DNA of 64,000 nt from Arbacia lixula (lineage: Eukaryota > Echinodermata > Echinoidea > Arbacioida > Arbaciidae), in the NCBI GenBank assembly GCA_963669155.1, contig OZ022582.1, positions 28,465,773 through 28,529,772 of the forward strand, given 5' to 3'. Position 1 is the first letter of the stretch, and each line of letters opens with the position of its first letter. The position numbers and the translations under genes were made by a program. Under the pieces are notes generated by a model. That model had not been told where the DNA came from and did not search any database. It saw nothing but the letters and a program-made list of their open reading frames with translations. Shown one piece after another: positions 32,454 through 46,800 of this stretch.

Positions 32454-35400
32454 CTGGAAATCAGAATCAAAACAACACGATTCAATACAATAACCCGTTT
32501 TTGCAATGTGTAAGAGCAAGGATGTTTAAGTAAATGGTTATTCATCAGCCGTTTAATTAATGCAGATTGATTGTACTCTATTTCTAGTCACACAAGAATG
32601 CTTTACAAAGATTTTCTCTTTGATCTTGATGTTCCATGGACGATTTTTGCCTGAATTTGACGTACAAACAAGATCGGATACGCAGAAGAATTTGGGGAAA
32701 TATCCTACCCCATATACTTGCGCAGTTGTGACATGTAATATCGTTGAGCAGCTGCTAGCCATGAATATTAAGTGGCGGAATCAAACCTTGTTCAAAGGGA
32801 TGGATATCCATGTACTTAAACATCTTTGGTCGGACCAACCAACTTGGTGATCAAGTAAGCATAATCACAATAAGCGTTTAACCTTAATCATTTTGTACTT
32901 TGAGCTTGAAATAGCTGTGGAATTGGAATGTTGCTTGCATAGTGCTGTCATGGTTACCAAGTACATGTATGTATTACTTCAATGATTAAACTTGATTTAC
33001 ATTAGTAAAAATATGGATGGTATAAATACAGTCTGACTAGGATAGGTATCATTCATTTCATTTAATGATGGTCTAACCTAAAAATGATGTATGATTTCGA
33101 TTTCTTGCTAAATCCGTTTGAATATTCTTAAAGGGATATTTCACCCTAAAGTTAGTTTAGTTTCATTAAAAGGGGACATATGAAAGAAATATATCAGTGG
33201 AGGTTTGACGCAAATCGGTCAAAGGAAAAGCAAGTTATTTGGCTTTAAAGCTTTGATTTTGTGACGTCACGCGCGAGGCGCTCTCCAATACGTTTAGTAC
33301 TTTCCCATAATTTGCCCTTTTTTATGTTCATTGATGAAGAAATACATTCTTTTCATAGCAATATGTGTGTAAGCATTATATCTAATGATATATCAAATGC
33401 ACAGGCGCAATGATAAATATCCTTTTGAGGAGATTCATACTTTCCTAATGAAATGTAAACAACGTTACGTCACAAAATAAAAACTGAAAAATCAAATAAC
33501 CTTCTTTTCCTTTAACCGATTATCGTCAAACCTTCACTAATATATTTTGTGCACGTGTCTCCTTTTATTGAGGGTGAAATATCCCTTTAAGTACAATACG
33601 TATTGGTTTTTAAAAATATTTCGGTTCGAATCAATCTTAAGGCTTTGTTTAACTCATTTACTTATTTACTTATTCTTTGTTGAAATTCGTGTATTGATTG
33701 CTCTTTTTCCTTTGAGTGTGACACTAAGTCTTAATTACATATATAAAAGTGTGACACTAAATCTTAATTAGTTTCTTTTTTAACATATCAATAGAAAATG
33801 TTTTTAAGTTTAAAAGAAATGAAGCAACTACTTACACAGCAAGGCTAAGAAGCTGTAGGCTCGCATCTGTGTGACCTTCTCGATATTTAGTTCTTTGAAG
33901 AAGATGTTGATGTATAACATATTTTCGCTGTGTGCGAGAAATACCAGAAATGCACATGGACTGAATTGTCATCAACAATCATGTTTAATCAAAATATAAC
34001 AGCGATGAAGTAAACACTTTTGTGACAACCCTATTATGCATCAATTTGCCACACTAAGTGGTACTACTGAGCTGCACCATTTCTTTGTGCTTGAGGCACC
34101 CATGTACTGTACAGAGAATATTGTTGTTTTGGGCATGCTGGTCACATTTAGACAATTTTCTAACATATATTAAAAGTATCGTTTCTGTGGAAAAGATATT
34201 ACACATTTTAAAAACGATTACTGTACATCTTTATGGTTAAAGAAATAACATCCAATGCACTTTACCCAAAATATGCGTAATCACGCGTTTCATTAAAGTA
34301 GGCCTTGAATATCTTCACTAATTCCTCGCTCCAAAAATTGGATGGAAATTTCGCAGTGGACACCGCGGGCTCGTAGGTTATTATCTGACAGGGGATGGGA
34401 CAATCGCAGACCATGTCCGAGCTCTCCTGGAACAAATCTGGAGAAAACACGATTGGAAAACAGCAATTAAAATGGTATACATGTAATTGACTATCAAGGC
34501 GACGAGAAACAGAAGCAAGTATTTTTATGCAGTTTACTTTATCAAGGGATTATTCACCCTGAAATTAAGGTGGTCTTAATGAAAGCAGACACATGAAAGA
34601 AACGTATTAGTGAAAGTTTTATGAAAATCCTTCAATGGATAACAAAGGTCTGATTTTTTTAAAGTTTTGATTTTGTTACTTCACGTACAAGGTGCTCTCC
34701 CATATGTTGCGTACGAAAAATGTGAAAAATTGAATTTTCACAATAAGATATGCAACCTTTTACCTGTGCATTTTAAACATGATTAAAATAAGGTTTTACA
34801 AACATACCTGTATGAAGAAAAAACACATTCAGTTGTCAAAAACAGAAAGAGAGCAATTAATGGAATACTTCACATTACACATGGGAGAGCACCGCGCACG
34901 TGAAGTCGCAAAATTTAAATTAAAAAAATCATAACTTTCTTATCCTTTGACGGATTTTCGTCAAATCTTCAATGATATGTTTCTTTCATGTTTCTGCTTT
35001 GATTGAAACTAACTTATCTTCAGAGTGAATTATCCCTTGAAAATTGTTATTGCAACGAAACGATGGATTAACCCCTTGTTGACTTCGGCAGATGAATTTG
35101 AAACAAAACAAAAAAGTACATGTGTTATTCAAGAGTAGACTTAATTAATGCTTATTTCAATGAAAAGTTGTTACAATGGGAACTCCACTATTCATGTATG
35201 TTTCCATGTACATGTATCATATTTTTTCAGACATTTTTCTAGATGAACCTTTCACATGTATTTAGTTTTTGTTTTTGTTTTTTTAAACATTACATATATA
35301 TTTCATTTAATGAGTTATGAAAGGTTGAAGAAATCATGCTCGACTAGCACTTCTGCTACCATCTGGTTCCTTTTCAACAACATCTCTAATATTCTTTGTA

Positions 35401-38400
35401 CTATTGTAAATACTGTAAATAAACTTATCCATAACTTTGGTTAAATCATGCATATTAGGTATATGTATGCAGAGCACATTATTCATATTTATCATATGTA
35501 TTCTCTTATTATATAATATAATAATGTTAGTATTCAAATCTGTAGGTTTTGTACTAGAATTGATACTTAATTCTATGATTTGTTATGTTGTTATTGTCAA
35601 TGTTGCTAATACATTGTTCGTGTTAATGCTATTGTTAAATAAACTCAAACTCAAACTCAAAGTATGCATCAAGAGTGAAGGATTTCCTGCAGCTGAAGAG
35701 TGAGGTAACAAAAAAACACACAACTGTATCCAACGCTCACCGACTTTTTTCCTACACATGTGAAGTGATGGAGAAATATTTCTTTTAGTTCAGCAACCAT
35801 ATAATTATGAAAAAAAAATGTTAGTTCAGCAACAGGTAACTCGAATTGCCAGGCATAGTGAGCAACTCATTCTGATATATCATTTACCATGTATGCAGAT
35901 TTTTATGAACGTTTCTCACACAGTACGTTACTAGTAGTAACCCTTAAGATTCTCCGAGGTTTGGCTGTGGTTACAACTCAGAGCGGCGACCGACCGATTT
36001 GTAGCCTGCTAGGTCGCTGCTGGAATTTAGGCATTGCCCAGCAATTTTTGGAAACATCGAGCAGACTGTAGAGCACACGCGATGCCTGGGCGGTTCCCTG
36101 ACGATTTCCCATCGGTCGCTAGTCGATTTTAGGTAAAAACGGGGCGAAACCCGGGAGCTTCTCCGCGCGTCGTCCCGGCAGTGACCAACTGATGACCCAC
36201 CGGCCAGCGGCTGATTTTAAAGAAATTGTCCGGCGGCCGGCCGGTTATCGGCGGTGCATCTGCGGGTGTCTCGAAGGCGTACCTGCGGCGGTTTGCTGGG
36301 CTCCGCCGGGAATTTCTCTCGGGCAACCTGGGTATATATATGTGTCTTCCCCAGGCTGGTCATCAACAACAACCATGACAACGCTTTGTGCTAAGCATCT
36401 GAGAGGTCAACGCTGAGTAGCGCCTTATATACCCAGCCATGAGCGGGCAGACGCAACGTTAAATCGAGCTGGCGCTGCCCGGACGCCTACCGATTTTGAA
36501 CTCGCCGCCCAGTGACTGGCTGATCTCCCAGCGGACTGGGTGGCGACCGGTCGGCGACCGCTCGCCAGCCTTTGACCTAGCGGCTTCAATTTTGTGACCT
36601 TAATCGCTCGACGACAAACGCTCGATTAGGTCGGTACCCGGGCGGCGATCGCCGGGCACCCAGCGTGTATTAGGCGGCGAGTGAAAAGTGAGCAGGCGCC
36701 GCCCGAATTTTAACTCCGCGCTAAAACTTCAGCGGCGACCGAGCAATGCCATGAAAACAAGAGGTGCCCGGGCGAAATTGGCTAAAAACTGGCCGCCCGG
36801 TCGCCGCGCATTCTACTTTTTGGGGTTGTGACCATAGCTTTTGCCGACTAGCAAAAAAACTGAGAAATTCAAAATGCATTCAACTCATTAAAACTGAATC
36901 ACAAAATACCGGTAAAGGTAACAATTCGTTACCTAGCGGCTCAGTGTATCGTGATACCTTGGTGATTTACCCTTTCTGTGATAAATTGGCATATTTGCAG
37001 AGGTATTTCACGCACAGTCAATATCCTATATTAATAGACTGTTTTGATATTCACAACGTTCTCCTTAACTGCGTAGTAACGCGTTATTCCATTCACCTGT
37101 ATCTAGTGATCCGATTTTAATATATATGTGGAAAGTACTCTGAATCTATTAGTTGCTACTTGGATAAACCTTCCACAAGCTTTGTGGTTACTATTAGTTA
37201 CGTATTGTTTGGATGACTTGCATAACATTTCCTCACGCATCGAAAATGGACCATTAGAAAGAGATGGGTATTATCGTTACTTACTTGTTGCCTCGGCTTG
37301 GCAGCCGAACACATCCACTGGATTGCAGACCGGTGCAGGGCCTGTTAAAAAAAATGAACTCAAGATGAAATCCATCCCAATAAGCCAGTTTATAGTTACA
37401 TCATGGTCGGACACTCCACTGAATCAAGAACGACTAGGAATTTGATCATGAAACTGTGTAGGTGTGTTATTTTACAGCGTGCCCAATACCAACAATGGAA
37501 GCCGGTGCACATGGTAGAATGTTCTTTCACTACCTTCTCAGAGCTGAATCGTTGTTGTCATATCTGCATTATGATGGGTATAAAAGTGGTCCACTATCTA
37601 TGGAATTCCCATTTTACTCTGTGAGCGGTACAATTGGCCCGAGGTCATTCGTACCAGTAATAATCTGCTCATGCGCACATTGCAACTATGAACTCGCTTA
37701 TAAGGACACATTATATTTCACGGATAATCCAATGAGTATGCCCGTCTTCATGATTACCTGCGATTGAGTATGTGTGTGGTCTAGGGTAAAATTTCTACTT
37801 GGTGTCAAAAAAACCTTGGACACTTTTTAAAAACATAATTAAAAATCAGTTATAATTCAACTCGATCCCTTAACTTTTTTTTTAGCGAGATTCGAGATTT
37901 GTTTGTTTTTGATAATTTTTCAAAAGTGTCAACACATGAATGATATGCAAACCAAGAGATCAACGGTACGGGATTCATGATTAATAACGGTCACCCTTTA
38001 TGTGCCAGATAAATGTGTGTTCTACGGGAAGTGTGTGAATCAATTGTGAAAAAAAGGCCATCCTGGCACTCAAAGAGATAATGGTGTTAAAAAAGTCTCA
38101 CACTTTTGAAAAATGATAAAAAATTATACAAGCAGGTTTCGCTTATTGCTTTCATCAATTATTATTCTTGTTATAATACTTCGCATATTGAATGAAATTT
38201 TTCACTTTTGGACAAATTTGTACCTAAATATAGATCTGTGTGTATCAGATGATTAAGTCAAAATACAACAATGAACAGTGTGTATAACACCTGTCAACTT
38301 CCATCACAGTGTCATTAATAATGCACGATTCTTCCGGCAGAAAAGAATTTGCGGGTTGACATGTGTGATACACAATGGCCATTGTTGTGTTCTGAATAAA

Positions 38401-40617
38401 TCTTCTAATACACACAAATGTTTAGATCCAAATTTGTGAAAATTTGAAAATCTAATTAAATTTTCACAGGGTTGTTACAAGAAAAGAAAAAATAAAATAT
38501 CACACAATCTGCTTCTAAAATATTCGACTCGCCTCAACTTTATGATTTGAGTTGAAACTGATTTTTAATAATTTTTCAAAAATGTCTTTAACACGTAGTA
38601 TAAAACTAGTCATTACTTTCTTCAAGCTACACTGTACAGACTACCAAGGGTGAGGGGCGAGTGCATATATTAGCTTCCACCCACATGCAGTTTCCAAGAT
38701 GGAATACCGATCAAAACGCGAATGTAATTGTGAATGGTTACAAATGATTCAGATATCTCTTCAAGCGACATTTCCAGACCGAATAGCCGCCAAGGCCGCA
38801 ATTATGAATTTAACTATTATTATTCATTCAGCGTGGCTGATCCTTTTGCATCGGAAACGAACGTAATGACTGTTCAATGTCATGCAGCACGATTCATTAT
38901 TTATTTGGCTAATTTTGTTGAAAGCAGGATGTTAATGGAACTAGATAGTGGTCTTTTGTATGTGTCTCTTTCTGTATATATCATATCTATATTTCACCCT
39001 CTCATTGTTCCTAAACCTCTCAGACCCTTTCTCCTTTCGTGTTTATTTTCAAGTACTTTGCATAAAAACACTGAAATAGAGATACATGTATATTCAAACT
39101 CAGGTTGAGGGGATTTTAGAAGAATGATACGCGAACCAACAGATCAAAGGTAGTGGATTCGTTGTTGATAACGTTCAGCATCGGGCTGGCAATTCTCGGC
39201 GATCGCGCGATCACTCGAATCGTTGCACAGAGTACCGTCGTGCACTGTGTACACGAATTTGGGCTGATAAAATACGTCTAGAACCTAGACTAGGTTTCAA
39301 CCTACCTCGCATATACGGACCCTTGCAGTTGCATTGCGCTACTACGAAGTCCGTCAGGCACTCCTCTCTGCAGCCCGATGCCGTGTACTGAGAGTAGTAC
39401 TTCAGCTGCTTGGAGCCGCATACGCCATGGGGAGGGGAAAGGTTTTCAACCTGATTGATGGAGGCGGCGAAAACAAAAGCGTGTACATGCATAATTGAAG
39501 ATGATAAAGATGAATGGGAGGAGTGAGAGAAAGAGAGAGAGAGAGAGAGAGGGGGGGGGGGGGATAGAGAAAGAGAGGGGGAAACGGGGGAGGGGGAGGT
39601 GGGAACGAATGAAATCCAAAATTCAGAACCAACCAACCAACCAACTTACTACCGACGTAACAAACAACTTTTAAAGCAAATTTTGAAGTGGAATGATTAC
39701 TACCTAATTCAATTGGCCAACAGTCCAGAGGCAAAGCTAAATAATTGTTCCCTTTTGTCTAAAAGCGCCAAATTTGGCACACATGTAGAACTAAATTATG
39801 GAAGCCAATTTGGACATTGAACCCTCTTGAATTTTGCCCAGGGAGGCAATGGCAGCCATTTTTAAAAATGGCGGCCTTTCAAAATATGTATGGATTATTT
39901 CTTTTCATTTTATAAGGTATCATATTAAAGCTTATGAAATTTTCTACAAGATTTTTTTTCCCCTCGTGTTAAAGGTTCTTTATTAATTTAATTACCAACA
40001 CGTATTAAGATCAAGGGTCTTAGAGACGACATTCAAGATGTCGTGTAAAAGAACTTTCTCCAAGATGGAACAAATAATATTGGGATTTTGGGGTAATTGT
40101 CATGAAATATTTCGGGAAAAATAATTAAAAATAGAGCTTATTGTTTAAAACACCTGGATGTCTGGAATTGTTTTGAGGCGGCGGTCATGATTTGTGTACA
40201 GTACTGGTGATAAATTACACATTATGGAAAGACTTAACCTCTCGCACCTGCTTCATCTCGATGCCGACCAGGCTTTCTGTCCCCGGTCCCACAGCGAACC
40301 CCAGCTCGGAGACCAGCGGGACCTCATGGTGGTCATACACCATCACCTGGAACCCGCTGGAATATCGGGTGGCGTCTCCGGTATAATAATACTCCGCTTG
40401 TTGTACGTCTAAGATCAGGCCCAAACCGTGACGTTTACCTTGAAAAAAATGGGATAAGAACTGAATATAAAACATAATTGTTGGTATTACAATATAATTT
40501 TTTTTGAGGGGCAACATTCACATTGATTCGAAGGTGAAAGTCGTTAGAGTATAATAAAGCAGTTACCTATTGTCTTAAATCTGGAAGTATAGTTGATAGC
40601 ACTGATAAGACAACAAA

Positions 40618-40674
<57 letters not shown>

Positions 40675-40800
40675 TGCATACACACATGCAGCACACAAGT
40701 ACACAAATTCAATGAAAGGCATAATTTCAGCCGAAAATACAGTCGAGTAACAAAGGAAGATAAAGTTGTGTCAAAGCAAAGATGGATACAGAAATGAACA

Positions 40801-40877
<77 letters not shown>

Positions 40878-43800
40878 TGTGTGTGTGTGAAAAAATGTGT
40901 GTTTTTGTGTGTGCGTTCGCGTGTGCGAATTTAAAATGTGGTAATGTGGTGGAAAAGGAAGAGGGAGAAAGAAAACTACAAAGAGAGAGAAATTGATAAA
41001 TGATGATAATGATAACCTTTAATAGGCATTTGTAATGCATCAGCAACCGATGCTGTGGAGACAAACACGATGGAGAAAGAAATATAGCAGGGACGGGGAG
41101 AGATGTAAAGCGGAGGAGATTAATGAGGTAAACACATAAAGAGTAGATGGGGTGGGGGGGGGGGGGGGGAGGGTGATTCAGTCAGATTAATTAGGTCTTT
41201 GAAAGCGGCGATTCAGTGAGAGTGGAAAGAAATTGCCGAGAGAGACGGTCAAATATTTACTCTGCCAATGCCAAATCGAGAGATCACCATGGACAAGCTC
41301 ATAAATACACCGGGCCAGTGTTTGTATCATGACCTCTAGGTACCGTGCCTGACGCCCGAGTTTCCCGCTGGATGTCTGCCGCATATTGACATCAACAGAA
41401 TAAAATGAACAAAGAACAAACGCAGGAAAATGACTGGCGTACACTATAGGCGACATTCTAGCCGGAGTGGTGTGGTTCAAAAAAGTCCCAACTGACATAT
41501 CGAAATGACGGTTAGGCCTTACGCTGATTAATCCGAAGGTTTATTATTCCTACTTGAAATAGAGCTCGTTATTCCGAAAATTAGCTAATCCAAGATTATT
41601 GCTACAGCCTATTTTTCTCCCTCATTGTATTTTCGCCATTAAATCATTTTTTGTTGCACAGGTAAAGTCATTCCAATATTGGAAGTATAGAGTCTGGCAA
41701 AACGGGATTCAAGAAGCCCATGTCATTTACAGATTAACATTTCCTAATTTATTTCTCGGATTTAGGTTTCTTTTGCAGATCAACGAACTTTTTTTCCTTT
41801 CGGATTAATAAACCCTGCTTCGTTTTCTGATTGATGAACGCATGGAATATAGAACCATCGAATTAATGCAACGTATACTCGGATATGTGAACCTTAATTC
41901 ATTTTCGGATTAACGATCCATTGGTATACGAAATGTGACCTAGGGCTTTGCACATAGGCACGGCACAACAAGAGCAAACATACTGATCTATTTTATTGTC
42001 TATTGCTGATAGAATGTCACGTGCTTCATGATAATGCATTACCTGATGTTCCAACTTTCAGGATGTCGGCGCCATTTTTACCAGTGTTGAAGGTGAAACA
42101 AACGCCAAAGTCAAATATCTGGAGGGAAAAGTTGGCTGGCGTTAGTTCTTCCGTTCCCCAGAAACCGCTGGAAAAACAAGGAAGAAAGAGACAATACATG
42201 TATAGATACCTGTAAATCAAAAGCAGGCATGCCATATAAGGGAGAGACCAGTGGCGGATTAAGGGGGGGGGGGGAGGGGGGCACATCCGGCCCGTGGCCC
42301 CCCCTTTTGAAACCAAAGTGTAAAAAATGAGGAAGTGAGGATTTTTTTTAGTCATCGCGCCTCCGACGAAGTGAGGACCTTTTTTTTTAAATTTTCTTAA
42401 ATCATCACACGATTTCCCCGTCAATTTTTTTTTCTTCTAAATGTGCCCCCACCCCCTTTCTCAAAATCATGGATTCGTCCCTGGGTGGGAATATATCAAT
42501 TTATAAGTTCCCTCCCCCAATTCGAGAAAACGTGTGCTACAGATAAATAGGTTGGGCAGCGAATAATTCCCCTCAAGTAATTTTCACCTGTAAAGCAAAG
42601 GAATCTTCAAATAAAGCATAGAATAGTGACAGTTATAGTCTCCACGTAAACAAAACTACTTCAATGTTGACTTAAGAAACTTTGTAAGTGTCTAATTAAT
42701 ATCAATGATACACTGATATTATTATAATTTTTGGACACGAATGGTCATTCATTGTAAAGTAATGATTATATTTACGACATGATTTCAGTGCAAATATTGC
42801 TGATGCATTATTTCATCCGAAGTACGTTACCAAATATTATTGTTCAGCCTACAGAAAAGGATGAAACTTAGTGAAGTACGCCTGTGTAATAGAACAAATT
42901 GCACTGAAAGGGCTTGGTTTGTTGCTAAAAATCGATATAAGATAATAATATTTAGACAACGACGCTTCAATTCCTTAATTAGACTTACTGTAGAACTGTG
43001 TCCTGGAATTTATGCGCTAGAGTGAAGTATAATTCTGTTGTGTTAACGTCGGATAGGGTCTCGTACTTTGATTTATTCAAAGGGTTTTGTCCATAGTTGA
43101 TAAAAGCGTCCGCTAACAGCACACCAAACTCGGGGTAGTCCTGCATCTCCGAGAGCCTACAATCCACCAGAAAGAGTGGGAAGAAATAACAAAATAAAAA
43201 TGTACACATAAATGGTTTAAAAAAGAAATGAAGTATTCTGTACACTTACGAAATCACAGAAGAGCTTTTGTTATGCGCAGCTTCATAATAAAACTCGGTG
43301 GAATTTATGTGTCCTAAGGAGTCTTGATACTTGGCTGAGATTGCGGTAGAGTTATTAGTTCTGTAGACTTCATCAAGGAAAGCAGCCATATTGGGTATGC
43401 CATCCACTACAGACTTCCTGAGGAGGTGGGAGAAAACAGAAAAGGGGGAAAAGCGAAGGAAAACAAAGATAGAAGCGTGAGCAGAGGAGCAGAATCACAC
43501 AGTATCACCATGATTACGGGACCAAACCAAATCATTATGTAGAAAAGGATGTGCTGCTCAGAGCAAGATGCAAAATGTAACAATGCAATGCAAAAATACA
43601 ATGCAACAATGGAATGCAACAATGCAACAATGCAACAACGCAATGCAACAGTGCAACGGTGCAATGCAACAATGCAATGCAACAATGCAATGCAACAATG
43701 CAAAATGAATACGATAAATAATAACAGCAGGGGTTCATATTTTGAGTTGGCAGAGATGTGGAGGGTATAGAATACCATATGACATTCAGGTTTATTGATT

Positions 43801-46800
43801 ACTGATCGGTTGAATGTCGTCACATGTCAGCAAGACAAATCGGTATGTTGCCCGTTGACGTCATTTTGCTAGTCAGCAAAACCATGATAACGCCGATACT
43901 AGTGTTATGTTTCCCGAGGGAAATATTTTGCACCCAAGTGAACGCGCTGATAGGCGGTGAGACGCGCTGCGTTCATCCCCCTTATTATGCGCACTGTACG
44001 GGCGTACTCGACGAACTGAAACATAGGTCTGTGGGCGTACTCTACTGGCCGATCCTATATGTATTTGATACGTTGCGTGCGTGTTTTAACCACACAGCCA
44101 CATACAGTGGGCCTACCGAGACGAGGTGGAGTGACTTTATTCCGCACATTTTACTAGTTTACGTTAGACTAAATGTTCAGTACACTAATATACATCAGAT
44201 GTTGGCTTTGTTGTCGTAAACTTAACAAAATTAAACCAAGGGGATTTGTACTGCTGCTGCGGGAACTTTGGCTCGTGACTTATTTGCGTTCCCTCTGCGC
44301 AGTCAGTACAAATTCCATCGGTATGAACATTCTTTAATGTTTCCTGCAACCAACATCGTTATAATATATAAAGTTATTGGCGACACGAAATATATCACTA
44401 TCATTGTAACCATCGGGCTCGAAAAGGAAACGTCTGCCTTAGTTATGTTTATTTTTATATTGAACTCATTCTATCTTTCAATTATTACTTTCCTGTTGCT
44501 GTATCCTTTTATTATTTGATGTACATGTCTGTCTGTTAAATATTTGTTGTCATGTGCATCCTCTACGGTTAGTTACGACACTACTTAGTATGTACCCGCT
44601 TTACGCACGCACAAAATAATCGGTTGGCAAACATTAACACCCTCCTATATTCTTGAGATTCAACCTCGTATCGCTCCGCTCTTTATTCATCATTAATTAA
44701 AGCTGTTATCAAGTTGGCGTGATAGTAACGCAATTATTAGTACTCCATCTTTTTTTCGACGCGAAAAGCATGCATGAGTCCCCATTAAATTTGAGCAAAT
44801 TGACCAAGTCGTCATTACAGAGGTTGATTAAATCATCACCAGCCACGTATCACGATTATCGCTTATCTGCTTTGTATCTTTATCCTCATACATGTAGTTC
44901 GGGCTTTGGTAGTTTTTGTGCTGATGTGTTGAGGGGTTGGCGTTGGGATGGTTTAAAATGATACATAAAAAGCAACATGTCGATCTATAAAAGAAACCTA
45001 CTAGATCACAATCAAGTAAGTATGATTACTGAATTTGAACAACTATCAGTGAGGAAGATAACAAAAATAAGCGTGGCGTTTACCCCTCGAAGAAATATTA
45101 TGGCCCGTATCCACAACGATGTTTAAACTTTGAAAGACTGCGTATTTAACTTTAGGGGGCACAAAATAAATCATTTTATGCTGTCTTAAAATCATTGGTT
45201 TTTCTTCTTCATAAAATTGCAACAGTGCGTGATTCGAATAATTATCATGTGTACAAATATTTTATATTATAATCCACATACTAAGAATGTTGCTATAAGA
45301 TTGGTCAAGAGTTGAACACGTGATAAGGCGTAGTTTTGCCCATCTGATCAACTGAGAAGAAAAGTTCATTACACTCTAGGTGATAGTACTTTTTGGTTTC
45401 GATGTTCTCTTCACTCCTCACAGTCCTAACGCGTGATCAATATTTTGAGTACGCGCGAAAAATAAAACTATCAATTTGATACGTAGCTCCTACCAACGCG
45501 TCCTAACGCGCATCCTAACGCGCGTCCTAACACACGTCCAATACACGTCCAATACACGTGCTCCACATGGAAGCGGCTCGGGGTTAGGTAAAGAAGTAAA
45601 CATTATTTTTGTTTTAGTATTGTTTTGGAATATATAAAGCAAATAATCAACTTTTGGTTTCAGGCAATGAGACGAACTATCACTTCCTCGGCGAACTGAA
45701 TATATACGATATCTTTCCTCAGCTGCGCTTCGGAAAGATAGCTACATCCAGATCGCCTCGGAAGTGATAGTTCGTGCCATCACCTTCACAACGTTGATTA
45801 TTTGCTTACTATAGTGGTTCTGAGGACAAAATCAATTATAGTGAATTTCTAATAATATTTCATACTGTTTTATGCGGCGTCCCATAGTGTTGGCCCAGGT
45901 TAAGTAGGCGTATCAAGTTAAACACTCGATAGGAATACGTGTCAATGCAAGTCATTGCAAGTATTGCCCAGAGAGCACCGGTAAAATTAAAAGCGTCAAT
46001 GTCGTTAAAGGTGATTGATAAACTGGAAATCATATTTTTACTATGCCGGGTCAGAAATGCATGGTATTCACCCCTTGTTTCTAATAATGAGCTGTTCCAG
46101 CTATATACATTGGGTGCATCACGTGTGAGGTTAATTCGCCCACGCCCAATCATGCCAATAGACACATAAGGGCTAAACTGAATTGAGCGCGAGGTTATCA
46201 GGATACTGGCTAATAGCGGGGCTTATCTTCTCCATCATCCCTTCCACCGAGTGCTTTTTAATGAGATGGGCATACATTGCAATCAATGATATAATTAAAC
46301 GACAATCTAGTACCGATTTTTTTAGATTTACTGTCTATTATGTCCCACTGTTAATTAGAAACCACGCGCGCAGTGTATCATCGAGATATCGTTTATTATA
46401 TTCCACATGCCCAGAATGTTGCCATATGATTGGTCAAGAGTTGATCACATGATGAAGCGTAGTTTTTCTCATCTGATCACCTGAGTAGAAAAGTTCGTTA
46501 CACTCTAGGTGATAGTACTTTTTGGTTTCGCTGATATGTTCACTCCTCACAGTCCTAATTAATATTTTGAGTACGCGCGACATAAAAGTGCGTTACACTC
46601 GGTCTATCAACTGACAGTAGCTCCTCCTGACGCGTCATAACGCGCGTCCTAGTAACGCGCGTCTTAACGCGTGTTCCCCATGGCAGCGGCTCGGGGTTAG
46701 GTAGAGAAGTAAACATTACTTTTGTACGTCAAATTGTTATTTTTTGTATAGATACTTGGTTTCAGATGTGGAATATAATGCAAATAATCAACTTTTGGTT

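Noticed and set aside
43407-43823. Minus-strand ORF rich in Leu-His-Cys
   Set aside because: Product of the CAATGCAA minisatellite upstream of exon 3.
43824-44219. Plus-strand 131-codon ORF
   Set aside because: No recognisable domain, lies in an intron of gene A, no promoter or splice context; chance ORF.
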